DNA of 12,608 bases, taken from Chloroflexota bacterium. Its GTDB lineage: Bacteria; Chloroflexota; Limnocylindria; Limnocylindrales; CSP1-4. The DNA is taken from contig JAKAHX010000022.1 in NCBI GenBank assembly GCA_021814735.1, positions 1 through 12,608 of the forward strand, read 5' to 3'. The notes beneath the pieces are model-generated. The model was not told the origin of the DNA. It was given only the letters and a program-made list of their open reading frames with translations, and ran no database searches. Positions 1 to 7,135 of the stretch are shown here, piece by piece; positions within the stretch are counted from its first letter, which is position 1, and each line of letters starts with the position of its first letter. The position numbers were made by a program, and so were the translations under genes.

Positions 1-1
1 C

Positions 2-289
2 TACCGGGCTGGCCTCGCGCTGCTCGATCTCGACGATCCCACGCGGGTCATGCATCGCAGCGAGGAGTGGGTGCTCGGGCCGAGCGAGCCGTATGAGCGC
101 ATCGGGGACGTGGTGGGAGTCGTGTTCCCGACCGGCTGGGTCCTGGACACGGACCGCGACGAACTGCGCGTCTATTACGGTGCGGCGGACGCGACGGTGG
201 CCATGGCGGTCGCCCGTCTCTCGGCGGTGCTCGCGTACCTGCGCGCCTGTCCGGAGCCGCCACGGCGGCGAGAGGCCGAGCGGCCCTGA
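2..289 (+). CDS. GH130-family glycoside phosphorylase/hydrolase, C-terminal fragment
   Basis: The frame is open from the left edge and ends with TGA at 287-289, so only about 95 C-terminal residues are visible and the start lies outside the window. The translation begins YRAGLALLDLDDPTRV and contains EEWVLGPSEPYE, VVFPTGWVLD, ELRVYYGAAD and VAMAVARLSAVLAYL. This run of motifs is characteristic of the last beta-propeller blades and closing helix of GH130 enzymes. GH130 members cleave beta-mannosidic linkages, mostly by phosphorolysis of beta-mannosyl disaccharides or oligosaccharides, in the cytoplasm. The exact substrate cannot be told from this fragment, and the catalytic residues lie upstream. 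A short, arginine-rich, poorly conserved tail follows the last motif. The gene converges on a GT4 glycosyltransferase gene and the two share 115 bp at their 3' ends. GH130 and GT4 genes are often neighbours, so a joint role in making or recycling a mannose-containing glycan is a fair inference. Confidence 0.85.
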   Translation, partial: YRAGLALLDLDDPTRVMHRSEEWVLGPSEPYERIGDVVGVVFPTGWVLDTDRDELRVYYGAADATVAMAVARLSAVLAYLRACPEPPRRREAERP

Positions 290-2625
290 CGCAGGTCGCG
301 CATCCGCTCGACCGCCCACAGCCACGCCAGGGTCGACTCGGCGCCGGCGTTGTCGCTGGGGCCGCCGCTGGTCAGCCCGTCCCGGCACGCGCCCGTCTCC
401 AGGTCCGCCAGGGGCAGGCCCAGGTCATTGGCCCCGAGGAACCAGCCGAACGCCCGCTCCGCCAGGGCTTCCCACGTCTCGTCGCGGGTCGCATCCCACG
501 CGGCGGCGGCCGCGGACACCAGGGAGGCCGCTTCGATCGGCTGCTGGTCGAACTGCGCGGGGGTACCGCCACGCGGCCACCAGCCTTGGTTGCCGATCGG
601 CCGCAGCCACCCCCCGGGCGTCGTCTCGGCACGTGCCAGCCACGCGAGCACGTCGAGGCCCAGTCGGACCGCGTCCCGCCGTCCCAGCGCGGTGCCGCCG
701 ACGATGAGCGCCTCCGCCACCACCCCGTTGTCGTAGGTGCAGCGTGACTCCGGCCACGGCCACGATGGATCGGCGCCACGCGCATGTGCGATCGACTCCG
801 CCAGGCGCCCCAGGAGCCGGTCAAGTGCGGCGTGCGCACGGCCTTGGGAGGCCGGGTCGGCCAGGGCTGCCGCACAGCCGAGGATCGTGTACGCCCGCGG
901 CCGGGCCCACCTGAACTCGAGGGCTGCCGGGAGGGCGACCGCGAACAGGCCACGGGCATCCAGCACCGCCCAGCCATGCCGGCAGCGGGCCACGGTCTCG
1001 CCGAGCGCATGGATGGCCCGCCCATGGGCGTCCTCCGAGTCCAGCCGCCGATCCCAGCCGCCGCCGGCGTCGCGCAGGTTGCGGAACCTGCCGGTACCCG
1101 GCTCGTACGCTCTCCACAGGAACCGGAGATCGTCGAGGATGGCCGCGGTGGTGGCCGCCGCGCTGGTCCCGGAGCCCACGCTTGCGTGTCGGACGTCCAC
1201 CAGCAGCGCCCGGGCCACGTCGTCGGTGCAGTACCCGGAGCGGCGGTCGGGTGTGCCCCCCGGCGCGAACTGGATGGTGCCGATCCGATCGCGGAGCTGC
1301 TCGCGGTGCGCGCGACACACGGGGAGCCGGGCCGGGAGCGGGACCCGGGCCGGGAGCGGCACCCGGGCCGGGAGTGGGACAACGGCAGGCTCCGGGACGG
1401 CGACCAGCGGCCGCGCCAGGCTCGGACGGCGCGCCGCGGGCTGTGCCTGCACGACCGCGCGGAACACCTGCGCGTACTGGGACGCGACGTTCGGCCAGGT
1501 CATCCGTCGGCCGTACGCCATGCCGCGGTGGCACAGCTCGGTCCGTGCGTCCGCGTCGCCCAGCAGGCGCCCCAGGGCCCTGGCCATCGCCTCCACGTCG
1601 TCGAAGGGGACGAGGATGCCACGCTCGGAACCGAGCAGTTCCCTCGCGTGCTCGTAGGGCGTCGACACCACCGCCGCCCCGGCTGCCAGCGCGTAGGCAA
1701 GGGTGCCCGAGGTGATCTGCTGGGCGTTCCGATAGGGCGTGACGAACACATCCGCGGCCACCAGCCACGTTGCCAGCTCCGCATCGGTGAGGTAGCGATC
1801 CACGAAGTGCACTCGGTCCGCGAGCCCCAGTGCGCCCGCGCGCGCCCGGAGCTCGTCGCGGTAGCGCTCGCCCTCGCGCCGGCGGACTTCGGGATGCGTG
1901 GCGCCCACGACGGCATAGATGGCATCCGGCACCTCCGAGGCAACGCGCGCGAACGCGTCGAGCGCCAGCTCGAGGTTCTTGGCCGGTCCGAGGAGGCCGT
2001 AGCTGAGGAGCAGCGTGGTGCCGTCCATCCCCAGCCGCGCCTTGGCCGCGGGGCGGTCCATGCCGGCCGATCGGAAGTCCGGGACGCCGTGCGGGATCAC
2101 CGCCACCCGCGCCGGCTCGGCCCCGTAGCGCTCGACCAGGAGCTCGCGGCCACGCTCGGACATCGTCACCACCCGCGCGCTGCGCGCGAGGATCGCGCGC
2201 AGGATCGCCTCCTGGGTCGGTGTCGGATGCGCGAGGATCGTGTGGAGCGTGGCGACCACCGGCATGGGCACCGCCTCGAGCAGATCCAGGACGTGACGAC
2301 CGCTCGGTCCGCCGAAGATCCCGTACTCGTGCTGCAGGCAGAGCACGTCGACGCCGTCGGCGGCGAGCACGCCAGCCACCGCCCGGTACGACGGTCGGTG
2401 GTCGGCGCGAAGGCGCCAGGCGACGTCCGGCGCATAGGGCAGCTGCTCGCCTGCCCGCTCGAGGGCCACGACCCGAAGGTCGTGCGGACCCGGGCCCAGC
2501 GCCCGCAGTCCCGAGATCAGGTCGCGCGTGAAGGTGGCGATGCCACACTGTCGTGGGACGTACGTGGATACGAACGCCGTGCGCGGCACGGCCGCGGCTG
2601 GCGCGCCGCTCTCGTTGGACGGCAC
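175..2625 (-). CDS. GT4 glycosyltransferase fused to an alpha-helical glycosidase-like domain
   Basis: The protein has 816 residues. Residues about 15-395 are a GT-B fold GT4 glycosyltransferase. They show STYVPRQCGIATFTRDL at 20-36, LQHEYGIFGG at 97-106, VIPHGVPD at 176-183, SYGLLGPAKNLELA near 208-221, and the nucleotide-sugar site TPYRNAQQITSGTLAYA at 296-312 followed by STPYEHARELL. A Pro/Arg/Ala linker with PLPARV repeats (about 400-440) leads to a second, helix-rich domain (about 440-775). It carries SGYCTDDVARALL, LDSEDAHGRAIHALGE, TYDNGVVAEALI, FDQQPIEAASLV and NAGAESTLAWLW, resembling six-hairpin glycosidase folds. The start is GTG at 2623-2625, with a GGAGGG ribosome site five bases upstream (complement of 2631-2636). 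The last 38 codons lie opposite the end of the GH130 gene and follow the conserved domain, so they look like a read-on tail. Donor and acceptor sugars are unknown. A role in cytoplasmic glycan or glycolipid assembly is inferred. Confidence 0.88.
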   Translation of the reverse strand: MPSNESGAPAAAVPRTAFVSTYVPRQCGIATFTRDLISGLRALGPGPHDLRVVALERAGEQLPYAPDVAWRLRADHRPSYRAVAGVLAADGVDVLCLQHEYGIFGGPSGRHVLDLLEAVPMPVVATLHTILAHPTPTQEAILRAILARSARVVTMSERGRELLVERYGAEPARVAVIPHGVPDFRSAGMDRPAAKARLGMDGTTLLLSYGLLGPAKNLELALDAFARVASEVPDAIYAVVGATHPEVRRREGERYRDELRARAGALGLADRVHFVDRYLTDAELATWLVAADVFVTPYRNAQQITSGTLAYALAAGAAVVSTPYEHARELLGSERGILVPFDDVEAMARALGRLLGDADARTELCHRGMAYGRRMTWPNVASQYAQVFRAVVQAQPAARRPSLARPLVAVPEPAVVPLPARVPLPARVPLPARLPVCRAHREQLRDRIGTIQFAPGGTPDRRSGYCTDDVARALLVDVRHASVGSGTSAAATTAAILDDLRFLWRAYEPGTGRFRNLRDAGGGWDRRLDSEDAHGRAIHALGETVARCRHGWAVLDARGLFAVALPAALEFRWARPRAYTILGCAAALADPASQGRAHAALDRLLGRLAESIAHARGADPSWPWPESRCTYDNGVVAEALIVGGTALGRRDAVRLGLDVLAWLARAETTPGGWLRPIGNQGWWPRGGTPAQFDQQPIEAASLVSAAAAAWDATRDETWEALAERAFGWFLGANDLGLPLADLETGACRDGLTSGGPSDNAGAESTLAWLWAVERMRDLRQGRSASRRRGGSGQARRYASTAERRATAMATVASAAP
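1329..1382. repeat. 18-bp in-frame tandem repeat coding the interdomain linker
   Basis: Three adjacent 18-bp units start at 1329, 1347 and 1365. The first reads gggccgggagcgggaccc, the second differs at one base and the third at three. Because 18 is a multiple of three, each unit adds six residues of the PLPARV type to the linker between the GT4 and glycosidase-like domains of the minus-strand protein. Such a minisatellite can gain or lose units without breaking the frame, so linker length probably varies between strains. Confidence 0.85.
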
Positions 2626-2784
2626 GTGATCCCTCCGGTCAATCCGCCCGCGCCCATGGCGCGACGAGCGGCCGACGACCCGGGTCCCGTGGCCCGGCCG
2701 TCGCGCTCCGCCGCGCCGATCCTGTCGTCCGGCCTGGGCTGGCCGGCGTCAGTGAGCGCGCTGGGTGCCCGTGGGCGCTGGCGG

Positions 2785-3117
2785 TCAGTCTCTCGTCCGC
2801 CGGACCGCCTCGTCGATGGCGGAGCGCGCCTCGGCGAGGGTCGACGTCTCGTCGATCTCGTCCAGGCGGTCGGCCATCGCCAGCGTCATGCACAGCCCGG
2901 CGATGTTCAGGCCCCGCACCTCAACCAGGTGCTGGATGCGTCGCAGGCGCTGGATGTCGGCGTCGGAGTAGAGACGCTGGGTCCCGTGGCGGGCGGGCCG
3001 CAGCAGACCCGCCCGCTCGTACCTGCGCAGCGTCTGGGGATGCATCCGGGTGAGACGCGCCGCGACGGCCATCGTGTAGACCGGCTCGCGATCCCGGTCG
3101 CGTTCGGTCTCCCGCAT
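2785..3117 (-). CDS. hspR: MerR-family heat-shock repressor, HspR type
   Basis: The protein has 110 residues, a usual length for HspR. After a charged N-terminus, residues about 13-80 form the winged-helix DNA-binding domain: VYTMAVAARLTRMHPQTLRR, then YERAGLLRP, GTQRLYSDADIQRLRRIQ and RGLNIAGLCMTL. HspR proteins carry the same HPQTLR.YE recognition helix and the RGLN.AG segment. A short coiled-coil-like tail ends the protein, and no large ligand domain follows, which fits HspR better than other MerR members. In Streptomyces and Mycobacterium, HspR binds HAIR inverted repeats and represses dnaK-operon or hsp20-type genes, with DnaK as corepressor. The start ATG is at 3115-3117, with GGAGGA just upstream (complement of 3121-3126). 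The gene lies 42 nt downstream of hsp20 on the same strand, so the two are probably cotranscribed and self-regulated through the operator at 3702-3720. About 160 nt without a recognised element separate it from the glycosyltransferase start. Confidence 0.9.
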   Translation of the reverse strand: MRETERDRDREPVYTMAVAARLTRMHPQTLRRYERAGLLRPARHGTQRLYSDADIQRLRRIQHLVEVRGLNIAGLCMTLAMADRLDEIDETSTLAEARSAIDEAVRRTRD

Positions 3118-3159
3118 GCTTCCTCCCCGCCGTGCGAGCGCCTGGTTCCGTGTGAACGC

Positions 3160-3630
3160 CTAGTTGCTGCTCGCCAGCTGCTGCGTCGGGACGATCCTGA
3201 TGCGCTTGGTCCGGGCCTCCTCGACCTTGGGGAGCGTCAGCGTCAGGACGCCATGCGTGAGCTTCGTCTGCGCGCCATCCGTGTCGACCTGCGCCGGCAG
3301 CGTGATGGACCGGGTCACCTCGCCGTACCCGATCTCCCGCAGGTGCCAGTTCCAGTCGTCATGCGCCTGCGGGGCCTCCGTCCTGCCGTGCAGCGTGAGC
3401 ACCCCGCGGTCGTACGTGACCGTCAGCCCATCGGGATCGATTCCCGGCACGAGGGCCTTCACCACCACGGTGTCCGGCGTCTCGTACACCTCGAGGGGCA
3501 CGGACCGTGCGCTGCCACCGCCCACCAGGAGCCGTGCCGGATCGACGAGGCTCTGTTCGAAGAGCTGATTCATCGCGTCCCGCAGGGTCACGAAGTCCTG
3601 GAAGAAGGGACTGGGCGTTCTGGTCGTCAT
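3160..3630 (-). CDS. hsp20: Small heat-shock protein, Hsp20/alpha-crystallin family
   Basis: With the chosen start the protein has 156 residues, typical of bacterial Hsp20. It is an ATP-independent holdase that binds unfolding proteins in the cytoplasm as large oligomers. The N-terminal arm (about 1-43) contains FFQDFVTLRDAMNQLFEQ. The alpha-crystallin domain follows at about 44-136, with VPLEVYETPDTVVVKA, GVLTLHGRTE, GEVTRSITLP and the signature GVLTLTLPK at 127-135. The C-terminal extension has the IRI form of the I-x-I motif at 144-146. I chose ATG 3628-3630, preceded by AAGGAGG (complement of 3642-3648) with an 11-nt spacer. The frame is open to an ATG at 3675, but that codon lacks a good ribosome site and lies only about ten bases after the predicted transcript start. 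It is the first gene of a likely hsp20-hspR operon. Confidence 0.93.
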   Translation of the reverse strand: MTTRTPSPFFQDFVTLRDAMNQLFEQSLVDPARLLVGGGSARSVPLEVYETPDTVVVKALVPGIDPDGLTVTYDRGVLTLHGRTEAPQAHDDWNWHLREIGYGEVTRSITLPAQVDTDGAQTKLTHGVLTLTLPKVEEARTKRIRIVPTQQLASSN

Positions 3631-3690
3631 CTCGACAGCAACCTCCTTCCTGCTGCTCTGATGGCCCATGGCCAAACCTGATACGCTGCA

Positions 3691-3720
3691 TATCTAGCAC
3701 ATTGATATGGTTTAGATCAA
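3691..3720 (-). promoter_or_regulatory. Sigma70-like promoter of hsp20-hspR
   Basis: On the minus strand, TTGATC (complement of 3715-3720) as the -35 box is followed after 18 nt by TAGATA (complement of 3691-3696) as the -10 box. This is inside the most AT-rich island of the window (about 3680-3720). The predicted start point near 3684 gives a leader of roughly 54 nt before the chosen hsp20 ATG. The -35 box lies inside the HAIR-like repeat, so operator binding would exclude polymerase. The same island must also serve the divergent gene at 3786, but I could not assign boxes for it. Confidence 0.65.
3702..3720. promoter_or_regulatory. HAIR-like inverted repeat, candidate HspR operator
   Basis: TTGAT at 3702-3706 and ATCAA at 3716-3720 form a perfect inverted repeat with a 9-nt spacer. 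The known HAIR consensus, CTTGAGT-N7-ACTCAAG, contains TTGAG-N9-CTCAA, so arm core and spacing agree, with only the innermost arm base changed (G to T, compensated on the other arm). An hspR gene in the same operon and the overlap with the -35 box support an autoregulatory operator. Binding is inferred. Confidence 0.68.
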
Positions 3721-3785
3721 GCCTTGGCCCCGCCGCGGAGCTGTTCGGCGTCCGGCGCGCACAATGGGCCACGAGGAGGAACCGA

Positions 3786-4118
3786 ATGCACGTGTGTGTG
3801 CCCGTCACGCCGGACGGGCAGATCGATCCGCGCTGGGGCCGCGCGTCGCGCGTCGCCGTGGCCGAGGCCAGGGACGGCGCCGTGGCGGAGTGGCAGGAGT
3901 TCGACGTCCGCTGGGACGACCTGCACGACGAAGGGACGGAAGGCGGGCACCACGCCCGCGTCGCCCGGTTCCTGCGCGAACAGGGAGTCGGGGCCGTGCT
4001 GGCACACCACATGGGCCCGGACATGGAGCACATGCTCGGCCGCATGGGCATCGCGGTGCACCTTGGCATGGCCGGCGATGCACGGGCGGCAGTGGCCGAC
4101 CTCGCGAACCGTCTGTAG
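3786..4118 (+). CDS. NifX/NifB-C-like dinitrogenase iron-molybdenum cofactor-binding domain protein
   Basis: The protein has 110 residues and is a single-domain member of the NifX/NafY/NifB C-terminal family (PF02579-like, RNase H-like fold). Visible hallmarks are the N-terminal strand MHVCVPVTPDGQIDPRWGRA, the RVAVAEARDG strand, then GVGAVLAHHMGPDMEHMLGR and MGIAVHLG. Nitrogenase members carry FeMo-cofactor precursors. Most stand-alone copies occur in organisms without nitrogenase and have no settled function. Several His residues are present (H47, H55, H56, H78, H79, H85), and the HH pair at 78-79 sits where the family usually has small residues, so metal binding is possible. The start ATG is at 3786-3788, with GAGGAGGA at 3773-3780. 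Longer upstream starts in this frame run through the hsp20 promoter and are unlikely. The gene is divergent from hsp20 and ends before a strong hairpin at 4171-4200. Confidence 0.82.
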   Translation: MHVCVPVTPDGQIDPRWGRASRVAVAEARDGAVAEWQEFDVRWDDLHDEGTEGGHHARVARFLREQGVGAVLAHHMGPDMEHMLGRMGIAVHLGMAGDARAAVADLANRL

Positions 4119-4170
4119 GGCTCCGGCGCTGCCCGCGCCCGGGTCGGGTGAGGGGCACCTGGAGACGGAA

Positions 4171-4200
4171 ACGCGGGCCGGGTGTTCGTCCGGCCCGCGT
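4171..4200. terminator. Bidirectional intrinsic-type hairpin between converging genes
   Basis: A perfect 11-bp stem, acgcgggccgg (4171-4181) with ccggcccgcgt (4190-4200), encloses an 8-nt loop. It lies 53 nt after the plus-strand NifX-like gene and 15 nt after the minus-strand gltA stop. On the minus strand it is followed by a weakly T-rich stretch starting TTTCCGTCT, so it is a better terminator for gltA. It has no clear U tract on the plus strand. Confidence 0.75.
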
Positions 4201-4214
4201 CTCGTGACGATGGT

Positions 4215-5531
<1,317 letters not shown>

Positions 5532-5544
5532 GTCCTCTGCTGTC

Positions 5545-5562
5545 GGACGGCCGCGGCCGTCC
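5545..5562. repeat. Perfect 18-bp palindrome just upstream of gltA
   Basis: The sequence ggacggccgcggccgtcc is its own reverse complement. It begins 14 nt upstream of the first possible gltA start codon, between mdh and gltA. It could be a dimer-binding operator or could fold in the mdh-gltA transcript near the gltA ribosome site. GC-rich palindromes also arise by chance in such DNA, so no function is claimed. Confidence 0.5.
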
Positions 5563-5586
5563 CGGATTTCGCAGTCAGCAGCCGGC

Positions 5587-5618
5587 CGGTGACGGGCCGC
5601 TGCGCCCGCCCGTCACCG
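5587..5618 (-). other. Intergenic hairpin between mdh and gltA
   Basis: A perfect 10-bp stem, cggtgacggg (5587-5596) with cccgtcaccg (5609-5618), encloses a 12-nt loop. It lies 17 nt after the mdh stop codon on the minus strand. No T run follows it, so it is more likely a leaky attenuator, an RNA processing site or an mRNA-end stabiliser than a full terminator. It could set the mdh to gltA expression ratio. Confidence 0.55.
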
Positions 5619-5635
5619 AGTCCTCGCCGGTTTGG

Positions 5636-6568
5636 TCAGGAGAGGGAGTCCAGGACGCGGACGAGTTCGCGGACGGCCCCCGCCGACGCCTCGAGCGCGG
5701 CCTTCTCGTCGTCCGCGAGGGAGATCTCCACGACCTGCTCGACCCCGTGCCGACCAAGCTTGACGGGGACGCCCACGAAGAGGCCCTCGATTCCGTACTG
5801 GCCCTCCAGGTACGCCGCGCACGGCAGGATCTCCTGGCGGTCCTGGAGGACCGCCTCGACCATGCGGTAGATCGCCGCCGCCGGCGCATAGTAGGCGCTG
5901 CCGGTCTTCAGGAGGCTCACGATCTCGCCGCCGCCGTTGCGGGTCCGGGTCACGAGGCGGTCGATCTGCTCGGCCGTCATCAGTTCCGTGATCGGCACGC
6001 CGCCCGCCGTGGCGCGGCGCGGCAGCGGCACCATGGTGTCGCCGTGGCCGCCGAGCACGAGCGCGGCGGTGGATGTCACCGACACGCCCAGTTCCATCGC
6101 GATGAAGGTGCGGAACCGCGCGGTGTCCAGCACCCCCGCCATGCCGATGACCCGGTTGGCCGGGAACCCGCTGGCCCGGAGGGCCACGTGGCACATCGCG
6201 TCGAGGGGATTGGTGACGACGATGATCACGGCGTCCGGCGACCGGGAGGCCGACTGCTCGACGACCGTGCGGACGATGCCGGCGTTGCGGGCCAGCAGGT
6301 CGTCGCGACTCATCCCCGGCTGTCGCGCCAGGCCCGACGTCACCACGATGACGTCCGAACCAGCGGTCTCGGCGTAGTCGTTGGTGCCGATGATCCGGGC
6401 GCCGTGACCCACGACCGGTGCCGCCTCCGCCAGGTCCAGCGCCTTGCCCTGGGGCAGGCCCTCGACGATGTCGACGAGCACGACATCGGCCAGCCCGCCC
6501 TCGACGATCCGCTGGGCCGTGGAGGCACCGACGTTGCCTGCCCCGATGACGGCCACCTTGCTTCGCAT
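5636..6568 (-). CDS. mdh: Malate dehydrogenase, NAD-dependent (LDH-like type)
   Basis: The enzyme interconverts malate and oxaloacetate with NAD. The protein has 310 residues, the usual size of the LDH-like tetrameric MDH group. The Rossmann fold begins at residue 4 with [10 protein letters not shown] (glycine motif 9-14), and Asp33 at the end of beta-2 favours NAD over NADP. Substrate residues are all present: Arg82 and Arg88 in [11 protein letters not shown], Asn120 in VVTNPLD, Asp148 and Arg151 in GVLDTARFR, and the catalytic His175 in GGHGD. Arg82 replaces the glutamine that marks lactate dehydrogenases (residue 102 in LDH numbering), which argues for malate. The start ATG at 6566-6568 has GGAGGA at an ideal six-base spacing (complement of 6575-6580). 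It is the first gene of a likely mdh-gltA operon, preceded by a long non-coding stretch that should contain its promoter, though no clear boxes are visible. Confidence 0.96.
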   Translation of the reverse strand: MRSKVAVIGAGNVGASTAQRIVEGGLADVVLVDIVEGLPQGKALDLAEAAPVVGHGARIIGTNDYAETAGSDVIVVTSGLARQPGMSRDDLLARNAGIVRTVVEQSASRSPDAVIIVVTNPLDAMCHVALRASGFPANRVIGMAGVLDTARFRTFIAMELGVSVTSTAALVLGGHGDTMVPLPRRATAGGVPITELMTAEQIDRLVTRTRNGGGEIVSLLKTGSAYYAPAAAIYRMVEAVLQDRQEILPCAAYLEGQYGIEGLFVGVPVKLGRHGVEQVVEISLADDEKAALEASAGAVRELVRVLDSLS

Positions 6569-7135
6569 GCACGATCCTCCACTGCAGACCCGGTCGGGAA
6601 TCGCACCCGCCGGACCGCTTCGCTGGATGGCTCAGTGGGCGACGCGGAGCGCACTGGCCACACCGGCCGGTCGCGCTTCGCCGCCGAGAAGCGGGTCACG
6701 GGCGCGGCGGACCCGCGCCGGACTCGATGGTCCGGTACCCGGGTGCCGCCCGCGCAGCGAGCCCCCCGATGGCCGTCGCCGCGCACCTCCGGCGCGCCGT
6801 CGGGTCGGGATCCCTGCCTGCTGTCACGTCACCGGCGCCCTCGTCATACGCGGACCGTACATCCGGACGGCCGGCCGTGCTGGCGATTCCCGCCGCGCGA
6901 GCGCGCAGACCGCGAACGCCGTGACCACCCCCGTCCGAAGCAGTCACGATGGGCGCAATGGCAGAGCGTTCGTCAGAGCCATTGGCACCCTGCGGTCGGT
7001 CCGCAGTGCCCGAAGCGACCGCTCCTCAGGGCAGGGTACCGCGGGCGTCTCCGCCGCTTCCTCGGCCGGGCGGGAGCGACGTCGGCCGCGGTAGGCTGGT
7101 CGCGAGCGAACCCGGGATCGGATGGGGAGGCGAGG
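6569..7135. other. 567-nt intergenic region between divergent mdh and LLM oxidoreductase genes
   Basis: I find no credible gene here. The open frames on both strands are rich in Arg, Ala, Pro and Gly, lack domain motifs and lack ribosome sites. The region should contain the promoters of both flanking genes. The left end gives the mdh leader, with GGAGGA. The right end has the LLM gene ribosome site and a TAGGCT hexamer at 7092-7097 that could be a weak -10 box, without a matching -35. Two small hairpins occur at 6956-7005. The gap is several times longer than any other in the window. Confidence 0.6.
6956..7005 (+). other. Pair of short hairpins upstream of the LLM oxidoreductase gene
   Basis: The first has a 7-bp stem, caatggc (6956-6962) with gccattg (6978-6984), and a 15-nt loop. 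The second has a 5-bp stem, tgcgg (6991-6995) with ccgca (7001-7005), and a 5-nt loop. They end 130 nt before the LLM start codon and could belong to a structured leader or a small RNA. They match no riboswitch class I recognise. Confidence 0.3.

Noticed and set aside
2639..2893. 84-residue minus-strand frame between the glycosyltransferase and hspR
   Set aside because: It largely overlaps hspR in another frame and is Arg/Gly/Pro-rich without motifs.
784..3681. 965-residue plus-strand open frame opposite the glycosyltransferase, hspR and hsp20 genes
   Set aside because: It runs antisense through three well-supported genes, has low-complexity Arg/Gly/His/Asp-rich sequence, no domain motif and no ribosome site. 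High GC removes stop codons in this frame.
3507..3785. Upstream extension of the NifX-like frame
   Set aside because: It would run opposite hsp20 and through its promoter. The ATG at 3786 has an ideal ribosome site and starts the conserved domain.
6585..6690. Possible tRNA: T-arm-like minus-strand segment near 6593-6612 and a GCTC/GAGC D-arm-like plus-strand segment near 6628-6650
   Set aside because: The two pieces are on opposite strands, and no acceptor stem or proper anticodon arm can be formed with either.
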